NCBI RefSeq assembly: GCF_029946185.1
Contig: NZ_JAQSEA010000279.1
Location: forward strand, 1 to 64,000
Source: Prosthecobacter sp.
GTDB taxonomy: Bacteria > Verrucomicrobiota > Verrucomicrobiia > Verrucomicrobiales > Verrucomicrobiaceae
DNA length: 64,000 bases
Direction of reading: 5' to 3'
The notes beneath the pieces are model-generated. The model was given only the letters and a program-made list of their open reading frames with translations, did not search any database and was not told where the DNA came from. A program made the translations under genes and the position numbers. Numbering within the stretch: position 1 is the stretch's first letter; each line of letters starts with the position of its first letter. Positions 36,562-47,715 of the stretch are shown here, one piece after another.

Positions 36562-37965
36562 ATGAAAATCATCGCTGCTCTCGTTTCGTCATTCGTTCTT
36601 TTAGTTTCGTCATTCGCTGCTGACAAGCAGCCCAACATTGTCTTCCTGCTCATCGATGATCTCGGTTATGCGGACTGCGGCTTTAATGGCGGCAAGGAGA
36701 TCCACACACCCAGCATCGACAAACTGGCGGACGAAGGCACGGTGCTGGAATCGCTGTATGTGCAGCCAGTTTGCTCGCCCACTCGCGCGACGCTGATGAC
36801 CGGACGCTACGCCACCCACACGGGAGTGTACACGATCGTGCGCCCGCATGCGACGTGGGGGCTGCCGCTCACCGAGCGCACGCTGGCCAATGCGCTGCAT
36901 GATGCGGGCTACGCCACGGCGATCACCGGCAAATGGCACCTGGGCGAGTATGAGCCCGCCTACCTGCCCACCGCACGTGGCTTTGATCACCATTACGGCC
37001 ACTACTTTGGCATGCTGGACTACTTCACGCATCTGCGCGGCGACGAACTCGACTGGTATCGCGACGGCAAACAAATCAAGGAGGAAGGCTATACCACGCA
37101 TCTCCTCGCGCATGAAGCCTGCCGCATCATCACGGAAAAGGACAAAACCAAACCTCTCTTTCTTTACGTGCCATTTAATGGAGTGCATGGACCCTTCCAG
37201 GTGCCGGATGACTACCTCAAGCCCTACGGCACGCTGAAGGGCAACCGGCAGAAGCTCGCAGGCATGCTGGCGGCGGTGGACGAGGCCATCGGGCAGATCG
37301 TGACTGCGCTGGAAAAAAGCGGTCAGCGTGAGAATACGCTCATCATCTTCTCCAGCGACAACGGCGGCCCGCCTCCCGGTGACAACACACCCTTGCGCGG
37401 CTTCAAGGGCAGCATCTACGAAGGCGGGGTGCGCGGCTGCGCTTTTGCCAACTGGCCGGGCCACATCCCCGCAGCCAAGCGCATCAAAGAACCCATGCAC
37501 ACGGTGGATTGGTATCCCACACTGGTGAAACTCGCCGGAGGATCGCTGGAACAGAAGACGCCGCTGGATGGCAAGGACGTCTGGCCCATGCTCACGCAAG
37601 GTGCGCCTTGTCCGCATGACGCCATCTTGAGTGTGCAATCCCCCACCGTCGCGGCTGTGCGCATGGGTGACTGGAAGCTCGTCATGAACGGTGGACATAC
37701 CGACAGCGAAGAAGGCCCCAAGGGTGCGGGCAAAGGAAAAGGCAAAAAGGGCAGGGCGAAGGCCGCTGAGTCCGGCGAAACTCTCGCACTCTACAATCTC
37801 GCCAATGACATCGGTGAGAAAGAAAACCTCGCCGACAAAGAACCCGAACGCACCGCTACAATGCGCACCCGGCTGGCGAAGTTTCTCAAAGACGCGGTGG
37901 TGCCCGGCCATGTGGACCACGAAGCCAATGCATTGATGCCGACAAAGAAGAAAAATCGCCCATGA
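36562..37965 (+). CDS. Sulfatase, Cys-type, secreted
   Basis: PNIVFLLIDDLGYADCGFNGG and VCSPTRATLMTGRYATHTG. ORF track start is 36523. Confidence 0.96.
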   Translation: MKIIAALVSSFVLLVSSFAADKQPNIVFLLIDDLGYADCGFNGGKEIHTPSIDKLADEGTVLESLYVQPVCSPTRATLMTGRYATHTGVYTIVRPHATWGLPLTERTLANALHDAGYATAITGKWHLGEYEPAYLPTARGFDHHYGHYFGMLDYFTHLRGDELDWYRDGKQIKEEGYTTHLLAHEACRIITEKDKTKPLFLYVPFNGVHGPFQVPDDYLKPYGTLKGNRQKLAGMLAAVDEAIGQIVTALEKSGQRENTLIIFSSDNGGPPPGDNTPLRGFKGSIYEGGVRGCAFANWPGHIPAAKRIKEPMHTVDWYPTLVKLAGGSLEQKTPLDGKDVWPMLTQGAPCPHDAILSVQSPTVAAVRMGDWKLVMNGGHTDSEEGPKGAGKGKGKKGRAKAAESGETLALYNLANDIGEKENLADKEPERTATMRTRLAKFLKDAVVPGHVDHEANALMPTKKKNRP

Positions 37966-39707
37966 AGCGCCTCCTCGTCTGTTGTTTATACTTCGGCAGT
38001 CTCGTTGTCTCAGCCAACGCCACCGACAAACCCAACATCATCGTCATCTACACGGATGATCACGGTTTTGCTGATCTCGGCATTCATGGCGTGGAGCCGG
38101 ATGTGAAAACGCCGCATCTCGATGCGCTGGCCCGTAGCGGAGTCATCGCGAAACATGGCTACAGCAGCGCACCGCAGTGCGTGCCTTCGCGTGGTGGATT
38201 GATAACGGGGAAGTTCCAGGGACGCTTCAATCTGGACAGCAACAACTCCACTCTGGAGGGCTTCAATAAGGAAATCACCATCGCCACACGCCTGCAGCGT
38301 TCAGGGTATGTGACGGCACAGTTTGGCAAATGGCACCTCGGGCCCATGGCGGAGATCCCGACGCACGGTTTCACCCATTCCTTTGCGCAGCATGGCCAGC
38401 AGAAATTTACCGCCAACATCACGGTTGAAGGGAAGGACCAGCCTATGAATGAGATGCGGCCGGAGATGTATCATATCGATGGCTGCGCGAAAGCAGCGTC
38501 ATCGATCATCGAGCGCTACAAGGAGCAGCCATTCTTTCTCTACATCGCCTTCCGCGCTCCGCACACACCGCTGGATGCGCCGCAGTCGTACAAGGACCGC
38601 TTTCCCGGCGCGATGCCCGAGCGACGCCGCGCTGCGCTGGGCATGCTGGCTGCGGTGGATGATGGCGTAGGGCTGATCACGAGCACGCTGAAGAATAATG
38701 GCCTCAGCGAGAAGACGCTGCTCTTTTTCATCGGCGACAACGGCGCACCTCTGAAGATCCACAAGACCGACTCACCGCTGAATGGCGATGCGGGTGGATG
38801 GGATGGCAGCCTGAACACACCGCTCAATGGCGAAAAAGGCATGCTGTCCGAAGGCGGCATGCATGTACCGTTTCTCATCGCGTGGCCGGGCACCATCCCC
38901 GCAGGGCAGTCGTATGAGCACCCCGTCAGCGCGCTGGATGTCGCCGCCTCGGCGGCTGCGGTGGCGGATCTTTCCGTGAAGCCCGGCGACCTCGATGGAG
39001 TGAACCTTGTGCCTTATCTCAAAGGCAGCCTCAGCACGCCGCCGCACGAAGCGCTGATGTGGCGCTGGATGGCACAGAGCGCTATTCGCGAGGGAAACTG
39101 GAAACTGCTGCGCGGTGGTGAGCGCGAGTACCTCTACGATCTAGACACGGATCTGGAGGAGAAGCACAACCTCGCCTCGCAGCATCCGGACGTTGCAGCG
39201 CGCCTCCGCACCAAGCTCACGGCCTGGTGCGCGGAGCTCAATCCGCCCGGCCTTGCGCTTGGACCGATGGCACCCGTTTGGAATGAGTACTTCGATTACT
39301 ATCTCGATGGTAAAACCGCGCCAAAGCACGAAGCCGAGCCGACCCACGGATGGCTCGCCCGTGGCGGCAGCTTGATTGAGAAAGAGGGAGTTCTCGTGCT
39401 CACACCGGACAAAGGCGGCAAAGGCATGTTCATCACGCGCAGCCAGCTCAAGCTCGCAGGTCCCGCCACTGCGACATTGACGTTTAAAACAGCTGCGTCC
39501 GGTCAAGGAGCCATTGCCTGGCGCGTGGATGGGGACAAAGATTTTCTCCCCGCGAACCGCGTCCCTTTTGAAGTGAAGGGCAGTGACGACTGGCAGACGC
39601 ATGCAGTACCAATCCCCGCCAAAGGCCGCGTCATTCATTTGCGTGTACATCTGCCACCCGGCCCTGCTCAGTTCCGCACGCTCGATTTCAAATCTGCTTC
39701 ACGATGA
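37962..39707 (+). CDS. Sulfatase, Cys-type, secreted, with C-terminal beta-sandwich-like extension
   Basis: [20 protein letters not shown] and [22 protein letters not shown] overlap upstream and downstream. Confidence 0.95.
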   Translation: MKRLLVCCLYFGSLVVSANATDKPNIIVIYTDDHGFADLGIHGVEPDVKTPHLDALARSGVIAKHGYSSAPQCVPSRGGLITGKFQGRFNLDSNNSTLEGFNKEITIATRLQRSGYVTAQFGKWHLGPMAEIPTHGFTHSFAQHGQQKFTANITVEGKDQPMNEMRPEMYHIDGCAKAASSIIERYKEQPFFLYIAFRAPHTPLDAPQSYKDRFPGAMPERRRAALGMLAAVDDGVGLITSTLKNNGLSEKTLLFFIGDNGAPLKIHKTDSPLNGDAGGWDGSLNTPLNGEKGMLSEGGMHVPFLIAWPGTIPAGQSYEHPVSALDVAASAAAVADLSVKPGDLDGVNLVPYLKGSLSTPPHEALMWRWMAQSAIREGNWKLLRGGEREYLYDLDTDLEEKHNLASQHPDVAARLRTKLTAWCAELNPPGLALGPMAPVWNEYFDYYLDGKTAPKHEAEPTHGWLARGGSLIEKEGVLVLTPDKGGKGMFITRSQLKLAGPATATLTFKTAASGQGAIAWRVDGDKDFLPANRVPFEVKGSDDWQTHAVPIPAKGRVIHLRVHLPPGPAQFRTLDFKSASR

Positions 39708-41587
39708 AAAGACTGTTACTCTGCCTATGCGCACTTAGTTCACCACTCTTCGCGGTGACGAAGCCGAACGTGCTGTTCATCCTTGCCGACGATCTCGGGT
39801 GGAGTGACACGACGCTCTATGGCACGACGAAGTTTTATAAGACACCGAATATCGAGCGGTTGGCAAAGCGCGGCGTGACTTTCACGCGCGCCTATTCGGC
39901 GAGCCCGCTGTGCTCGCCCACACGTTCGGCGATTCTCACCGGACTGAGTCCAGCGCGCACGGGCATCACCATTCCCAACTGCCACATGCCGCAGGTGGTG
40001 CTGGAGACGACCCTGCCCAAGAGGGCCGCGCCAAATCAGAAGGCGATTCAACCCACGCCACCGACGCGGCTGAAGACTGAATACCGCACGCTGGCGGAGA
40101 CGCTGCACGAGGCAGGCTATGCCACGGGGCATTTTGGCAAATGGCACCTCGGCCCGGCGCCCTTTTCGCCTTTGCAACAGGGTTTTGATGTCGATGTGCC
40201 GCATCATCCGGGCCCGGGTCCGGCGGGCAGCTACATCGCGCCGTGGAAGTTTGCTGACTTTGATGCGGACCCAGATGTACCGGATCAACACATCGAGGAT
40301 CGCATGGCGAAGGAGGCCGTGGCCTTTATGGAGAAGCACCGGGATGAGCCGTTCTATCTGAACTACTGGATGTTCAGCGTGCATGCGCCGTTTGATGCAA
40401 AGCAGGCACTCATCGATAAGCATCGCGCCCGCGTGAATCCGGCTGATCCGCAGCGCAGCCCGACCTATGCGGCGATGGTTGAGAGCATGGACGACGCCAT
40501 CGGCACGCTGCTGGACACGCTCGACCGGCTCAAGCTCGCGGACAATACGGTCATCATTTTCACCTCCGACAACGGCGGCAACATGTATAACAATGTGGAT
40601 GACACCACTCCCACCAGCAACGCGCCGTTGCGCGGTGGCAAGGCCAGCATGTTTGAAGGGGGCACTCGTGTGCCTGGGAGTATCGTCTGGCCCGGCATCA
40701 CCACCGCAGACACCCGCAGCCAAGCGCTGGTGCAGAGCGAAGATTTTTATCCTACATTGCTCGAAGGCCTGAAGATCAAGCCCGCGCCGGAGCAGCACTT
40801 TGACGGCAGCAGCATTCTGCCCGCGCTTAAAGGCGGAGATCTGCCCGGCAAGGCCATCTTCCAGTACTTCCCGCACTATACGGTCGTGCCCGACTGGCTG
40901 CCGCCTGCTGTGTCCGTGCATCGCGGCGACTGGAAGCTCATCCGCATTTTTCATGGCGGTGAGAAGGGCGCGCATCGTTACCTGCTGTTCAATTTGAAGG
41001 ACGATCCCGGTGAGAAAACCAACCTCGCGGCGCAGAAGCCTGAGCTTGTGGCTGAACTGGACGCGCTCATTGAAACATTCCTCAAGGACACCCATGCTGT
41101 CGTGCCGGTGGCGAATCCGGCTTTTGATCCGAAGCAGTACCACCCGGAGCTGGAAGGCAAGCAGCAGCCCAAGGCCAAGACGAAAGCAAAGGCCAAAGAC
41201 GATGACAATCCAGCCTTGCAGGGCTGGAAGGCACGCGAGTGCAAGGCCACGGTGAAGGACGGCATCCTGCGTGTCACGAACATCGGCTTTGAATGCTTCC
41301 TCGGTTTTTCCGCCGGCAAGCATAGCGGACCGAGCACCGCCACCTTCCGCATCAAGGCCAAACCCGGCACCTCCCACTTCGACTGGGTGCCCAGTGGCGG
41401 CAAAGCGCAGCGCGTGGTGTTCACACTGAAAGGCGACGACTGGCAGGAGATCACCGTGCAACTGCCCACCACGGGTCCGCTTGGCATCGTGCGTCTTTAT
41501 CTGCCGATGCAGGAGCAGCCTGTCGAGATCGACTGGATTGAGCTTCATTCTGCGGATGGTGGCAAAGTGACGCGGACGGAGTTTTAA
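39704..41587 (+). CDS. Sulfatase, Cys-type, secreted, with C-terminal extension homologous to that of the preceding sulfatase
   Basis: [20 protein letters not shown] and [19 protein letters not shown]. Confidence 0.95.
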   Translation: MKRLLLCLCALSSPLFAVTKPNVLFILADDLGWSDTTLYGTTKFYKTPNIERLAKRGVTFTRAYSASPLCSPTRSAILTGLSPARTGITIPNCHMPQVVLETTLPKRAAPNQKAIQPTPPTRLKTEYRTLAETLHEAGYATGHFGKWHLGPAPFSPLQQGFDVDVPHHPGPGPAGSYIAPWKFADFDADPDVPDQHIEDRMAKEAVAFMEKHRDEPFYLNYWMFSVHAPFDAKQALIDKHRARVNPADPQRSPTYAAMVESMDDAIGTLLDTLDRLKLADNTVIIFTSDNGGNMYNNVDDTTPTSNAPLRGGKASMFEGGTRVPGSIVWPGITTADTRSQALVQSEDFYPTLLEGLKIKPAPEQHFDGSSILPALKGGDLPGKAIFQYFPHYTVVPDWLPPAVSVHRGDWKLIRIFHGGEKGAHRYLLFNLKDDPGEKTNLAAQKPELVAELDALIETFLKDTHAVVPVANPAFDPKQYHPELEGKQQPKAKTKAKAKDDDNPALQGWKARECKATVKDGILRVTNIGFECFLGFSAGKHSGPSTATFRIKAKPGTSHFDWVPSGGKAQRVVFTLKGDDWQEITVQLPTTGPLGIVRLYLPMQEQPVEIDWIELHSADGGKVTRTEF

Positions 41588-41630
41588 ATGTACTGCTTGC
41601 TTCACCACGATTCTAAGTTCAAAGCACGTC

Positions 41631-42200
41631 ATGGGTCTCGACAGCGTTGAACTTGTTTTATCGTTTGAGGAAACTTTTCAAATCTCGATCCCGAATCAGG
41701 AGGCTGAAAAGATGTGCACGCCTCGCAACGTGATCAACTTCATCGTCGCCACACTGGGCACAAAAGTGGAGGGTCCTGCCGTCGTAACACCGAAAAAACA
41801 TGCGTCTCTTTGCACGGAACTGGTGTGCGCCATGCAGGCCTCAGGCATTGCTGACAAAACGGTCACCATGGATCTAAGACTCGATGCTGTGTTTGCTGAT
41901 CGCCGTTTGCGACGGCACCATTGGAGGGAGCTCAGACAACAGCTTCATGCGAAGGAGTGGCCGCACCTGCGCTGGCTAGGGCTCAGCGCGGATTTCCCCG
42001 TCCGACTGCAAACGCTCGGAGATCTGGTCGATTGGCTGGCTTGCAATAGGCGGCAGATTCTAACGGCTGAAGAGCGTCAGGCTCTCACCCGGGAGGACAT
42101 CGCCATGATCGTGAGGAACATCACCCTTTATCAAACCGGTTTTACTGAAGAAGAGTACAGCGAGGACAAGCGCTTCGTTCAGGACATGGGTTTAGAATAG
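41631..42200 (+). CDS. Acyl-carrier-protein-like protein with permuted-looking arrangement
   Basis: Starts MGLDSVELVLSFEETFQISIPNQEAEKMCTPRNVINFIV (DSxE phosphopantetheine-type site). Ends TREDIAMIVRNITLYQTGFTEEEYSEDKRFVQDMGLE* (helix-I-like). Confidence 0.75.
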   Translation: MGLDSVELVLSFEETFQISIPNQEAEKMCTPRNVINFIVATLGTKVEGPAVVTPKKHASLCTELVCAMQASGIADKTVTMDLRLDAVFADRRLRRHHWRELRQQLHAKEWPHLRWLGLSADFPVRLQTLGDLVDWLACNRRQILTAEERQALTREDIAMIVRNITLYQTGFTEEEYSEDKRFVQDMGLE

Positions 42201-42257
42201 ATTGTGTCACAGAAAACGCCCCCTTGCGCATGCGCCTACGAAGTGAATCATTCTCCA

Positions 42258-43142
42258 ATGAAACACCTCCTTCTACTGCCGCTTGCTCTTGTCTTTGTTC
42301 AATGTACCACGCCCCAATCTGGCGGCACCCCGGGGAGTCCGCCGCAGGCATCATCCTGGGGCATGCCGCAGATCATCAATGTCTCGGCTTATGATCCGAA
42401 GGAGAAGCAGCGCACGGGGCAGGGGTACTCGGAGCATGATGTGTCTGCGCTGCGAGCGAACGGGGCGAGTGGCTTGATCGCGCGGGCGGGCAAGGGGGGG
42501 AATCTGGATGAGAAGTGCGGGAACTTCCTCGCGGCAGCGGATCGTGCGGGGATGCTGCCGGGTGTTTACTACCGTCTACAAAATCACGTGGATGCGGTGG
42601 CGCAGGCGGATCAATTCTGCTCACGCGCACAGTCGCTGGCTCGTGGCCGGGCTTGGAATGCGCCAGCACTGCTGCTGTGCGCGGACTTTGATGCGAACTC
42701 GCGGCTCTCAGACATCCTGCGCTTCATTGACCGCGTGGAATCGCGCACAGGCGTTGTCCCTGTGGCGTATCTGGAAAACAGCACGCATTTGAAGCAGCTC
42801 CTCAGCAGCGCGGATCCGGCCACGAAGGCCAAGCTGCGGCGCATGCCCTACTGGCTGGCGCTGTATGCGCATGACAGCGGTGCGGGGCCGGTGTACCCAG
42901 CGCCGGGAAATCCGCGCGGACTGGTCCATCAATACCAAGTGTGGTCTGACTGGACGCTGTGGCAGTATGGTGGCGTGGACTGGGCGCATGGCCGCTCACA
43001 GCCGAAAGTTTACAATCACGGGGCGCACCGCAACAGCCTCTACTTCGGCAATCTCGACCGGCCGGTGGAGCGCAATGTATTCAATGGCTCGCAAGCGGCG
43101 CTGCAGTCGTTCTGGCAGCAGCATGGCCTTTCGCTCCATTGA
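42258..43142 (+). CDS. Lipoprotein with GH25-like lysozyme domain
   Basis: Signal ending in LVFVQC; IINVSAYDPKE...NGASGLIARAGKGG...MLPGVYYRLQ...LLLCADFDAN...WTLWQYGGVDW. ORF track start is 42204. Confidence 0.75.
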   Translation: MKHLLLLPLALVFVQCTTPQSGGTPGSPPQASSWGMPQIINVSAYDPKEKQRTGQGYSEHDVSALRANGASGLIARAGKGGNLDEKCGNFLAAADRAGMLPGVYYRLQNHVDAVAQADQFCSRAQSLARGRAWNAPALLLCADFDANSRLSDILRFIDRVESRTGVVPVAYLENSTHLKQLLSSADPATKAKLRRMPYWLALYAHDSGAGPVYPAPGNPRGLVHQYQVWSDWTLWQYGGVDWAHGRSQPKVYNHGAHRNSLYFGNLDRPVERNVFNGSQAALQSFWQQHGLSLH

Positions 43143-44036
43143 TCAGCGCAGTGTCACTGCGACCTGCTTCAGGGCATCGACCAAGGCACGCGTGGCGGCA
43201 GAGGCGCGGCCTTTTTGCCAGAGCACGATGAAGTCCCAGCGGGCTTTTTCATCGCTGACGGGCACAAAGGTCACGCCGGGATGCTGCAATTTTTCAAAGT
43301 AGCCGGGCAGCAGAGTCACGGCCGACTCGGAGACGACTTGGGAGAGCACGTTGCTGATGCCGTCCACCACGACGGCGAAACGCGGCTTGAACCCGGCTGA
43401 CTTGCACAGGGCAGTCGCCCAGCGATTGCGACCCGGCACCTGGTCTTCATCCACGCCGATAAAGTCACGCCCCTTCAACTCTTTGAGCGCTATGTTTTTT
43501 TGCGCCGCGATTGGATCGTCATCGGCCACTGCTACGCAGACATGGAGTGAGCAGAGTTTGGTGCTGTGAAATTCACTCGCTGCGGTCACACCCTCCTGGC
43601 CGATGAGCGCGAGATCGAGCTCTCCGGCACGCAGGCCGTCGAGCTGCTCGCGCGGAGACATGTCGTGAAGTTTGAGCTTCACCTCCGGCTGTGATTTGCG
43701 CAGCTTTGCCAGAGCCGGAGTGAGCATGCTCTGGGCAGCGGAAAACAGGTAGCCCACGCGAAGTTCGGAGCGCTCGCCACGTGCCTGACGGCGAAGTTCC
43801 GCCAATGCTGCGTCATAGCTACCGACCAGTGGGCGCATGGACTTCACCAGGGCATGGCCGAGACCCGTGGGTTTGACACCGCTGCTCTCGCGCTCCAGCA
43901 GCTTGCCGCCGAGTTCGTTTTCCAAAGCCTGCATCTGCCGGCTCAGCGCAGGCTGGGTGATGCGCAGCCGCACTGCAGCGCGGTTGACGCTGCCTTCTTC
44001 GATCACGGTGAGCAGGGCTCGGATGCGTTCCATCAT
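43143..44036 (-). CDS. LysR-family transcriptional regulator
   Basis: MMERIRALLTVIEEGSVNRAAVRLRITQPALSRQMQALENELGGKLLERE. ORF track start is 44078. Confidence 0.92.
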   Translation of the reverse strand: MMERIRALLTVIEEGSVNRAAVRLRITQPALSRQMQALENELGGKLLERESSGVKPTGLGHALVKSMRPLVGSYDAALAELRRQARGERSELRVGYLFSAAQSMLTPALAKLRKSQPEVKLKLHDMSPREQLDGLRAGELDLALIGQEGVTAASEFHSTKLCSLHVCVAVADDDPIAAQKNIALKELKGRDFIGVDEDQVPGRNRWATALCKSAGFKPRFAVVVDGISNVLSQVVSESAVTLLPGYFEKLQHPGVTFVPVSDEKARWDFIVLWQKGRASAATRALVDALKQVAVTLR

Positions 44037-44158
44037 GCCGCCGAGGGTATGCGCATCCGGCATAACGGCAACTGCCAAGAGGCATTACCCGCCATCCCAC
44101 GGATGGCGCAGTGTCCACTTGCTCCGAAGAGAGCTCATCAACCCTAACTCACCCTCCC

Positions 44159-44530
44159 ATGAAAATCGCAATCATCATCACCTCAGATCCACAAAACGGC
44201 GAAGAAGCCCTCGGCCGCGTCTTCAATGCCCTCGCTCTCGCAGCGGAAGCCCAGGCGAAGAACGACGAAGTCAATGTCGTGTTCGCCGGCACCGGCACCC
44301 GCTGGCCCGCCAGACTCGCGAAGCCCACGCATCCGGCGCATGGCCTGTACGATGCCGTGCGTCCAGTCATCACCGGTGCCTCCTGTGGCTGCGCCGCTGT
44401 CTTTGGCGCGACAAAGGAAGTCGAAGCCTGCGGTCTGCCTGAAATCAAAGACCATGCACTGGCCGGCACGCCCGGGGTGGCAAGCATCCGCCGTTATCTG
44501 GCTGAAGGCTGGCAGACACTCGTGTTCTGA
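44159..44530 (+). CDS. DsrE/DsrF-like family protein
   Basis: MKIAIIITSDPQNGEEALGRVFNALALAAEAQAKNDEVNVVFAGTG...CGCAAVFGATKEVEACGLPEI. Confidence 0.8.
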   Translation: MKIAIIITSDPQNGEEALGRVFNALALAAEAQAKNDEVNVVFAGTGTRWPARLAKPTHPAHGLYDAVRPVITGASCGCAAVFGATKEVEACGLPEIKDHALAGTPGVASIRRYLAEGWQTLVF

Positions 44531-44582
44531 TACAATCACCCGACAAACACTTTTTATCAGCAACCTCCACTCCTCCTCGATT

Positions 44583-45188
44583 ATGGCCGACCGATTCATG
44601 CATACCGTGCTCACGCCTGCCGTGTTCGAGGCGGAGCGACACTATTATGGGCGGACTTATCCCGCCTTTGACTCCACCCCGGAGCGTGATGCACTCACCA
44701 CAGGAGAAGCGGCGTTCATCTCCCAGCGGGACTCTTTTTACATGGCCACCATCACCGAAAATGGCTGGCCGTATCTGCAGCATCGCGGAGGGACGAAGGG
44801 GTTCCTTCGAGTCACCGGACCGAATGAACTCATGTTCGCTGACCATGGTGGCAATCGCCAGATGATCAGCGTCGGCAGCCTCGCAAAGAATGATCGCGTC
44901 AGTCTCTTTCTCATGGACTACCCGGCCCGTGAGCGTTTGAAGATTCTCGGTCACGCCAAAGTGCTGGATGCGCGCGATCATCCCGATCTCGTGGCCAAGA
45001 TCGCCCCGCCCGGCGGGCATGCAGCCAAGGTCGAGCGCATCTTTGTCATCGAAGTTTTATCCTACGACTGGAACTGCCCTAAATTCATCACACCGCGCTT
45101 CACCGCAGCGGAGGTACAAGACGCTGTGTCACCGCTGAAGGCCCGCATTGCCGAACTCGAATCCCAACTCAAACTCCACACACCATGA
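44583..45188 (+). CDS. Pyridoxamine 5'-phosphate oxidase-like (FMN-binding split barrel) protein
   Basis: [85 protein letters not shown]. Confidence 0.88.
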   Translation: MADRFMHTVLTPAVFEAERHYYGRTYPAFDSTPERDALTTGEAAFISQRDSFYMATITENGWPYLQHRGGTKGFLRVTGPNELMFADHGGNRQMISVGSLAKNDRVSLFLMDYPARERLKILGHAKVLDARDHPDLVAKIAPPGGHAAKVERIFVIEVLSYDWNCPKFITPRFTAAEVQDAVSPLKARIAELESQLKLHTP

Positions 45189-45610
45189 ACCCACGCCCAC
45201 CCCTGCCACCCTTCACTGAAGAAACAGCGATCCAAAAAGTCCAGATGGCTGAAGACGCCTGGAACAGCCGCGATCCCGAGCGCGTCTCACTGGCCTACAC
45301 GCCCGACACCGAATGGCGCAATCGTGATGTCTTTCTCAATGGCCGCACCGAAGTCGTGGAGTTCCTGAAAAAGAAGTGGATCAGGGAGCAGGACTACCGC
45401 CTCAAGAAAACGCTCTGGGCTTTCACGGGAAATCGCATCGCGGTGCGCTTTGAATACGAATGGCATGACGCCGCCGGCCAGTGGTGGCGCAGCCATGGCA
45501 ATGAGAACTGGGAGTTTGATGCGGACGGCTACATGGCCAAACGCTATGCCAGCATCAATGATCAACCGATTCGCGAGGAGGAGCGTAAATTGCGCTGGGA
45601 GCGGATCTAA
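45185..45610 (+). CDS. DUF1348 / SnoaL-like NTF2-fold protein
   Basis: [74 protein letters not shown]. Confidence 0.9.
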   Translation: MNPRPPLPPFTEETAIQKVQMAEDAWNSRDPERVSLAYTPDTEWRNRDVFLNGRTEVVEFLKKKWIREQDYRLKKTLWAFTGNRIAVRFEYEWHDAAGQWWRSHGNENWEFDADGYMAKRYASINDQPIREEERKLRWERI

Positions 45611-45633
45611 CATCCGTACCCTCCATCCTTTCC

Positions 45634-46320
45634 ATGCACCCAGTCATCCTCATCACCGGAGCCACGCGTGGCATTGGTTTCGCTGCCGCCACACAACTCG
45701 CCACTCGTGGCGCGCAGGTCATCATCGCCAGCCGTGACGGCAGCCGTGCCGCCGCAGCTGCGGCTCAACTCGGCGACCACGTGAGCAGTGTGGCGCTCGA
45801 CATCACGGATCAGACGAGTGTGGAAGCTGCGGTGAAGCAGATCGAGGGGCAGTTTGGGCGGCTCGATGTGCTGGCCAACAACTCCGCCATCCTTCTGGAC
45901 CACTATCAGAGCCTGCTGGAACTCAAGCCCGAGGTGCTGCTGGAGACGCTGAACACGAATGTGGTCGGTACGCTGCGGGTCTGCCAGGCGTTTGCGCCGC
46001 TGCTCGCCAAATCCAGTGCGCCGCGCATTGTCAATGTCTCCAGTGGCGCAGGCCAGCTTGATGGAGAGCCGCAGGCCTGGGCGCCGGCGTATTGCATCAG
46101 CAAGACCGCGCTGAACATGCTCACCCAGCAGCTCACCGCCGCATTGCCTGACGTCATCATCAACAGCATGTGCCCTGGCTGGTGCCGAACAGAAATGGGC
46201 GGCAGCGATGCGCCCCGTACTCCCGATGAAGGCGCTGAAACGCTGACCTGGCTGGCGCTCGAATCACCGCATGACCTGCGTGGAAAATTCGTCAAAGACC
46301 TCACGGTCATTCCTTGGTAA
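45634..46320 (+). CDS. Short-chain dehydrogenase/reductase
   Basis: ILITGATRGIGFAAATQLATRGAQVII; NNSAIL; YCISKTALNM. Confidence 0.94.
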   Translation: MHPVILITGATRGIGFAAATQLATRGAQVIIASRDGSRAAAAAAQLGDHVSSVALDITDQTSVEAAVKQIEGQFGRLDVLANNSAILLDHYQSLLELKPEVLLETLNTNVVGTLRVCQAFAPLLAKSSAPRIVNVSSGAGQLDGEPQAWAPAYCISKTALNMLTQQLTAALPDVIINSMCPGWCRTEMGGSDAPRTPDEGAETLTWLALESPHDLRGKFVKDLTVIPW

Positions 46321-46359
46321 GCTTTGGAAGCTGGCCTGCCCTTGCAACGTTCTGGATGG

Positions 46360-47325
46360 ATGAAACAAACATCCGTCCTCCTTGGGGGCATCCTCAGTTT
46401 GCTGACTCCACTGCACGCAGCTGAGCTGGCAGGGGCACCGGGTCCGGTGGACGCTCCGGCGGACGCGAAGCTGGTGCACCGGCTGGAGATCACGAAGCCC
46501 GGTGTGTATGAAAACTTCCGTGTCGATGCGCAGGGCCAGGGTGGCAACATCGTGAAAATCAGCGCAGACGATGTCACATTGCGCAACTGCGAGATCTTCA
46601 ATGGGAAGGGGAATGGCGTGGGTGTGTTTGGCACGCGCGTCATCATCGAGAACTGCCGCATTCATCATCTCTTAAACGGCACCTTCGAGGAGCAGAACGA
46701 TGCCCATGGAATCACCGGACGCTGGGGTGATGTCACGATCCGCAACTGCGCCATCTCCCACGTTTCGGGCGACTGCATTCAGTTTGATCCGGACCGTCGA
46801 GCACGCGGCAGCCTGACGATTGAAAAGTGTCATCTGTGGACAGGTTCACTGGCAGAGGACGTGCCCGGATTTAAAGCGGGGCAGAGTCCTGGGGAGAATG
46901 CCTTCGACTCCAAAACCCCTCCCGATGGCGAGCGCTGCAAGCTCATCATCCGCCAGTGCTACATGCATGGGTGGAACCAGCCCAGCCAGATTTCGACACG
47001 CGCCGCGCTGAATTTAAAGGAGCACATCGACGCGGTGATCTCGCACTGTGTGTTTGATGATAATGAGGTGGCCATCCGTGCACGTGGTCCTGGCGGGCGC
47101 GGAGATGCGCGGGTGAGGGTGGAGGATTGCGCGATGTACCACACGAAGGTCGGAGTGCGGGCGGAGGACAAAATTCAGGATCTCAAAATACTGCGCATGG
47201 CTTACGGGGCGGGGGTGGAAGTACGCGAAGAACGGCATGGCGGCAAGGAGCTGCCCGGCTATGAAAACACGGGGGAGTATGAGGCGCCGCCGATGGCAAG
47301 CCTCATCGTCAATCCCCAGTCTTGA
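46360..47325 (+). CDS. Secreted right-handed parallel beta-helix (pectate lyase-like) protein
   Basis: Signal peptide; repeats ITKPGVYENFRVDAQGQGGNIVKISADDVTLRNCEIFNGKGNGVGVFGTRVIIENCRIHHLLNG. ORF track start is 46324. Confidence 0.8.
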   Translation: MKQTSVLLGGILSLLTPLHAAELAGAPGPVDAPADAKLVHRLEITKPGVYENFRVDAQGQGGNIVKISADDVTLRNCEIFNGKGNGVGVFGTRVIIENCRIHHLLNGTFEEQNDAHGITGRWGDVTIRNCAISHVSGDCIQFDPDRRARGSLTIEKCHLWTGSLAEDVPGFKAGQSPGENAFDSKTPPDGERCKLIIRQCYMHGWNQPSQISTRAALNLKEHIDAVISHCVFDDNEVAIRARGPGGRGDARVRVEDCAMYHTKVGVRAEDKIQDLKILRMAYGAGVEVREERHGGKELPGYENTGEYEAPPMASLIVNPQS

Positions 47326-47611
47326 ACCGTGCCTGCTGCGATTTAGTTAGGAAGCTGCGGGCCTTCCGCATATCCGTGCGGACCCATGCATTCACTTTCA
47401 TGGCTTGGGCTGGCGAGAGCGTCAGCTTCTCCGCCGATGTGCCGCTGATCTGCTTTTTCTGATCGCTGGCTGGTGCCGTGCGGTAGCCGGAGATGGTGCC
47501 GACCTTGAGCCGCGTGGTCTTTGCCGTGGGCAGGTCCGCCGCAGGTACAGAGACGGCATTTGCGCACTCCACCTTCTCCGCTGCGGCGATCAACTGGGAC
47601 AGTGAAATCAC
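47309..47611 (-). CDS. Hypothetical protein
   Basis: 100-aa frame MISLSQLIAAAEKVECANAVSVPAADLPTAKTTRLKVGTISGYRTAP...; weak support. Confidence 0.35.
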   Translation of the reverse strand: MISLSQLIAAAEKVECANAVSVPAADLPTAKTTRLKVGTISGYRTAPASDQKKQISGTSAEKLTLSPAQAMKVNAWVRTDMRKARSFLTKSQQARFKTGD

Positions 47612-47715
47612 CGCCGGGTCATACTTGAAAGGCGGGCTTCATGCCCGTGAGAGGTGGCCGCCCGGCATTTATTTCACGAAAGACTCGGCCGCGCCAACGT
47701 TTGAGGGGACTGCTC

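Noticed and set aside
39740-41632. 630-aa antisense ORF opposite a sulfatase
   Set aside because: The plus strand has an unambiguous sulfatase. The antisense frame is rich in Arg/His/Leu with no family motif.
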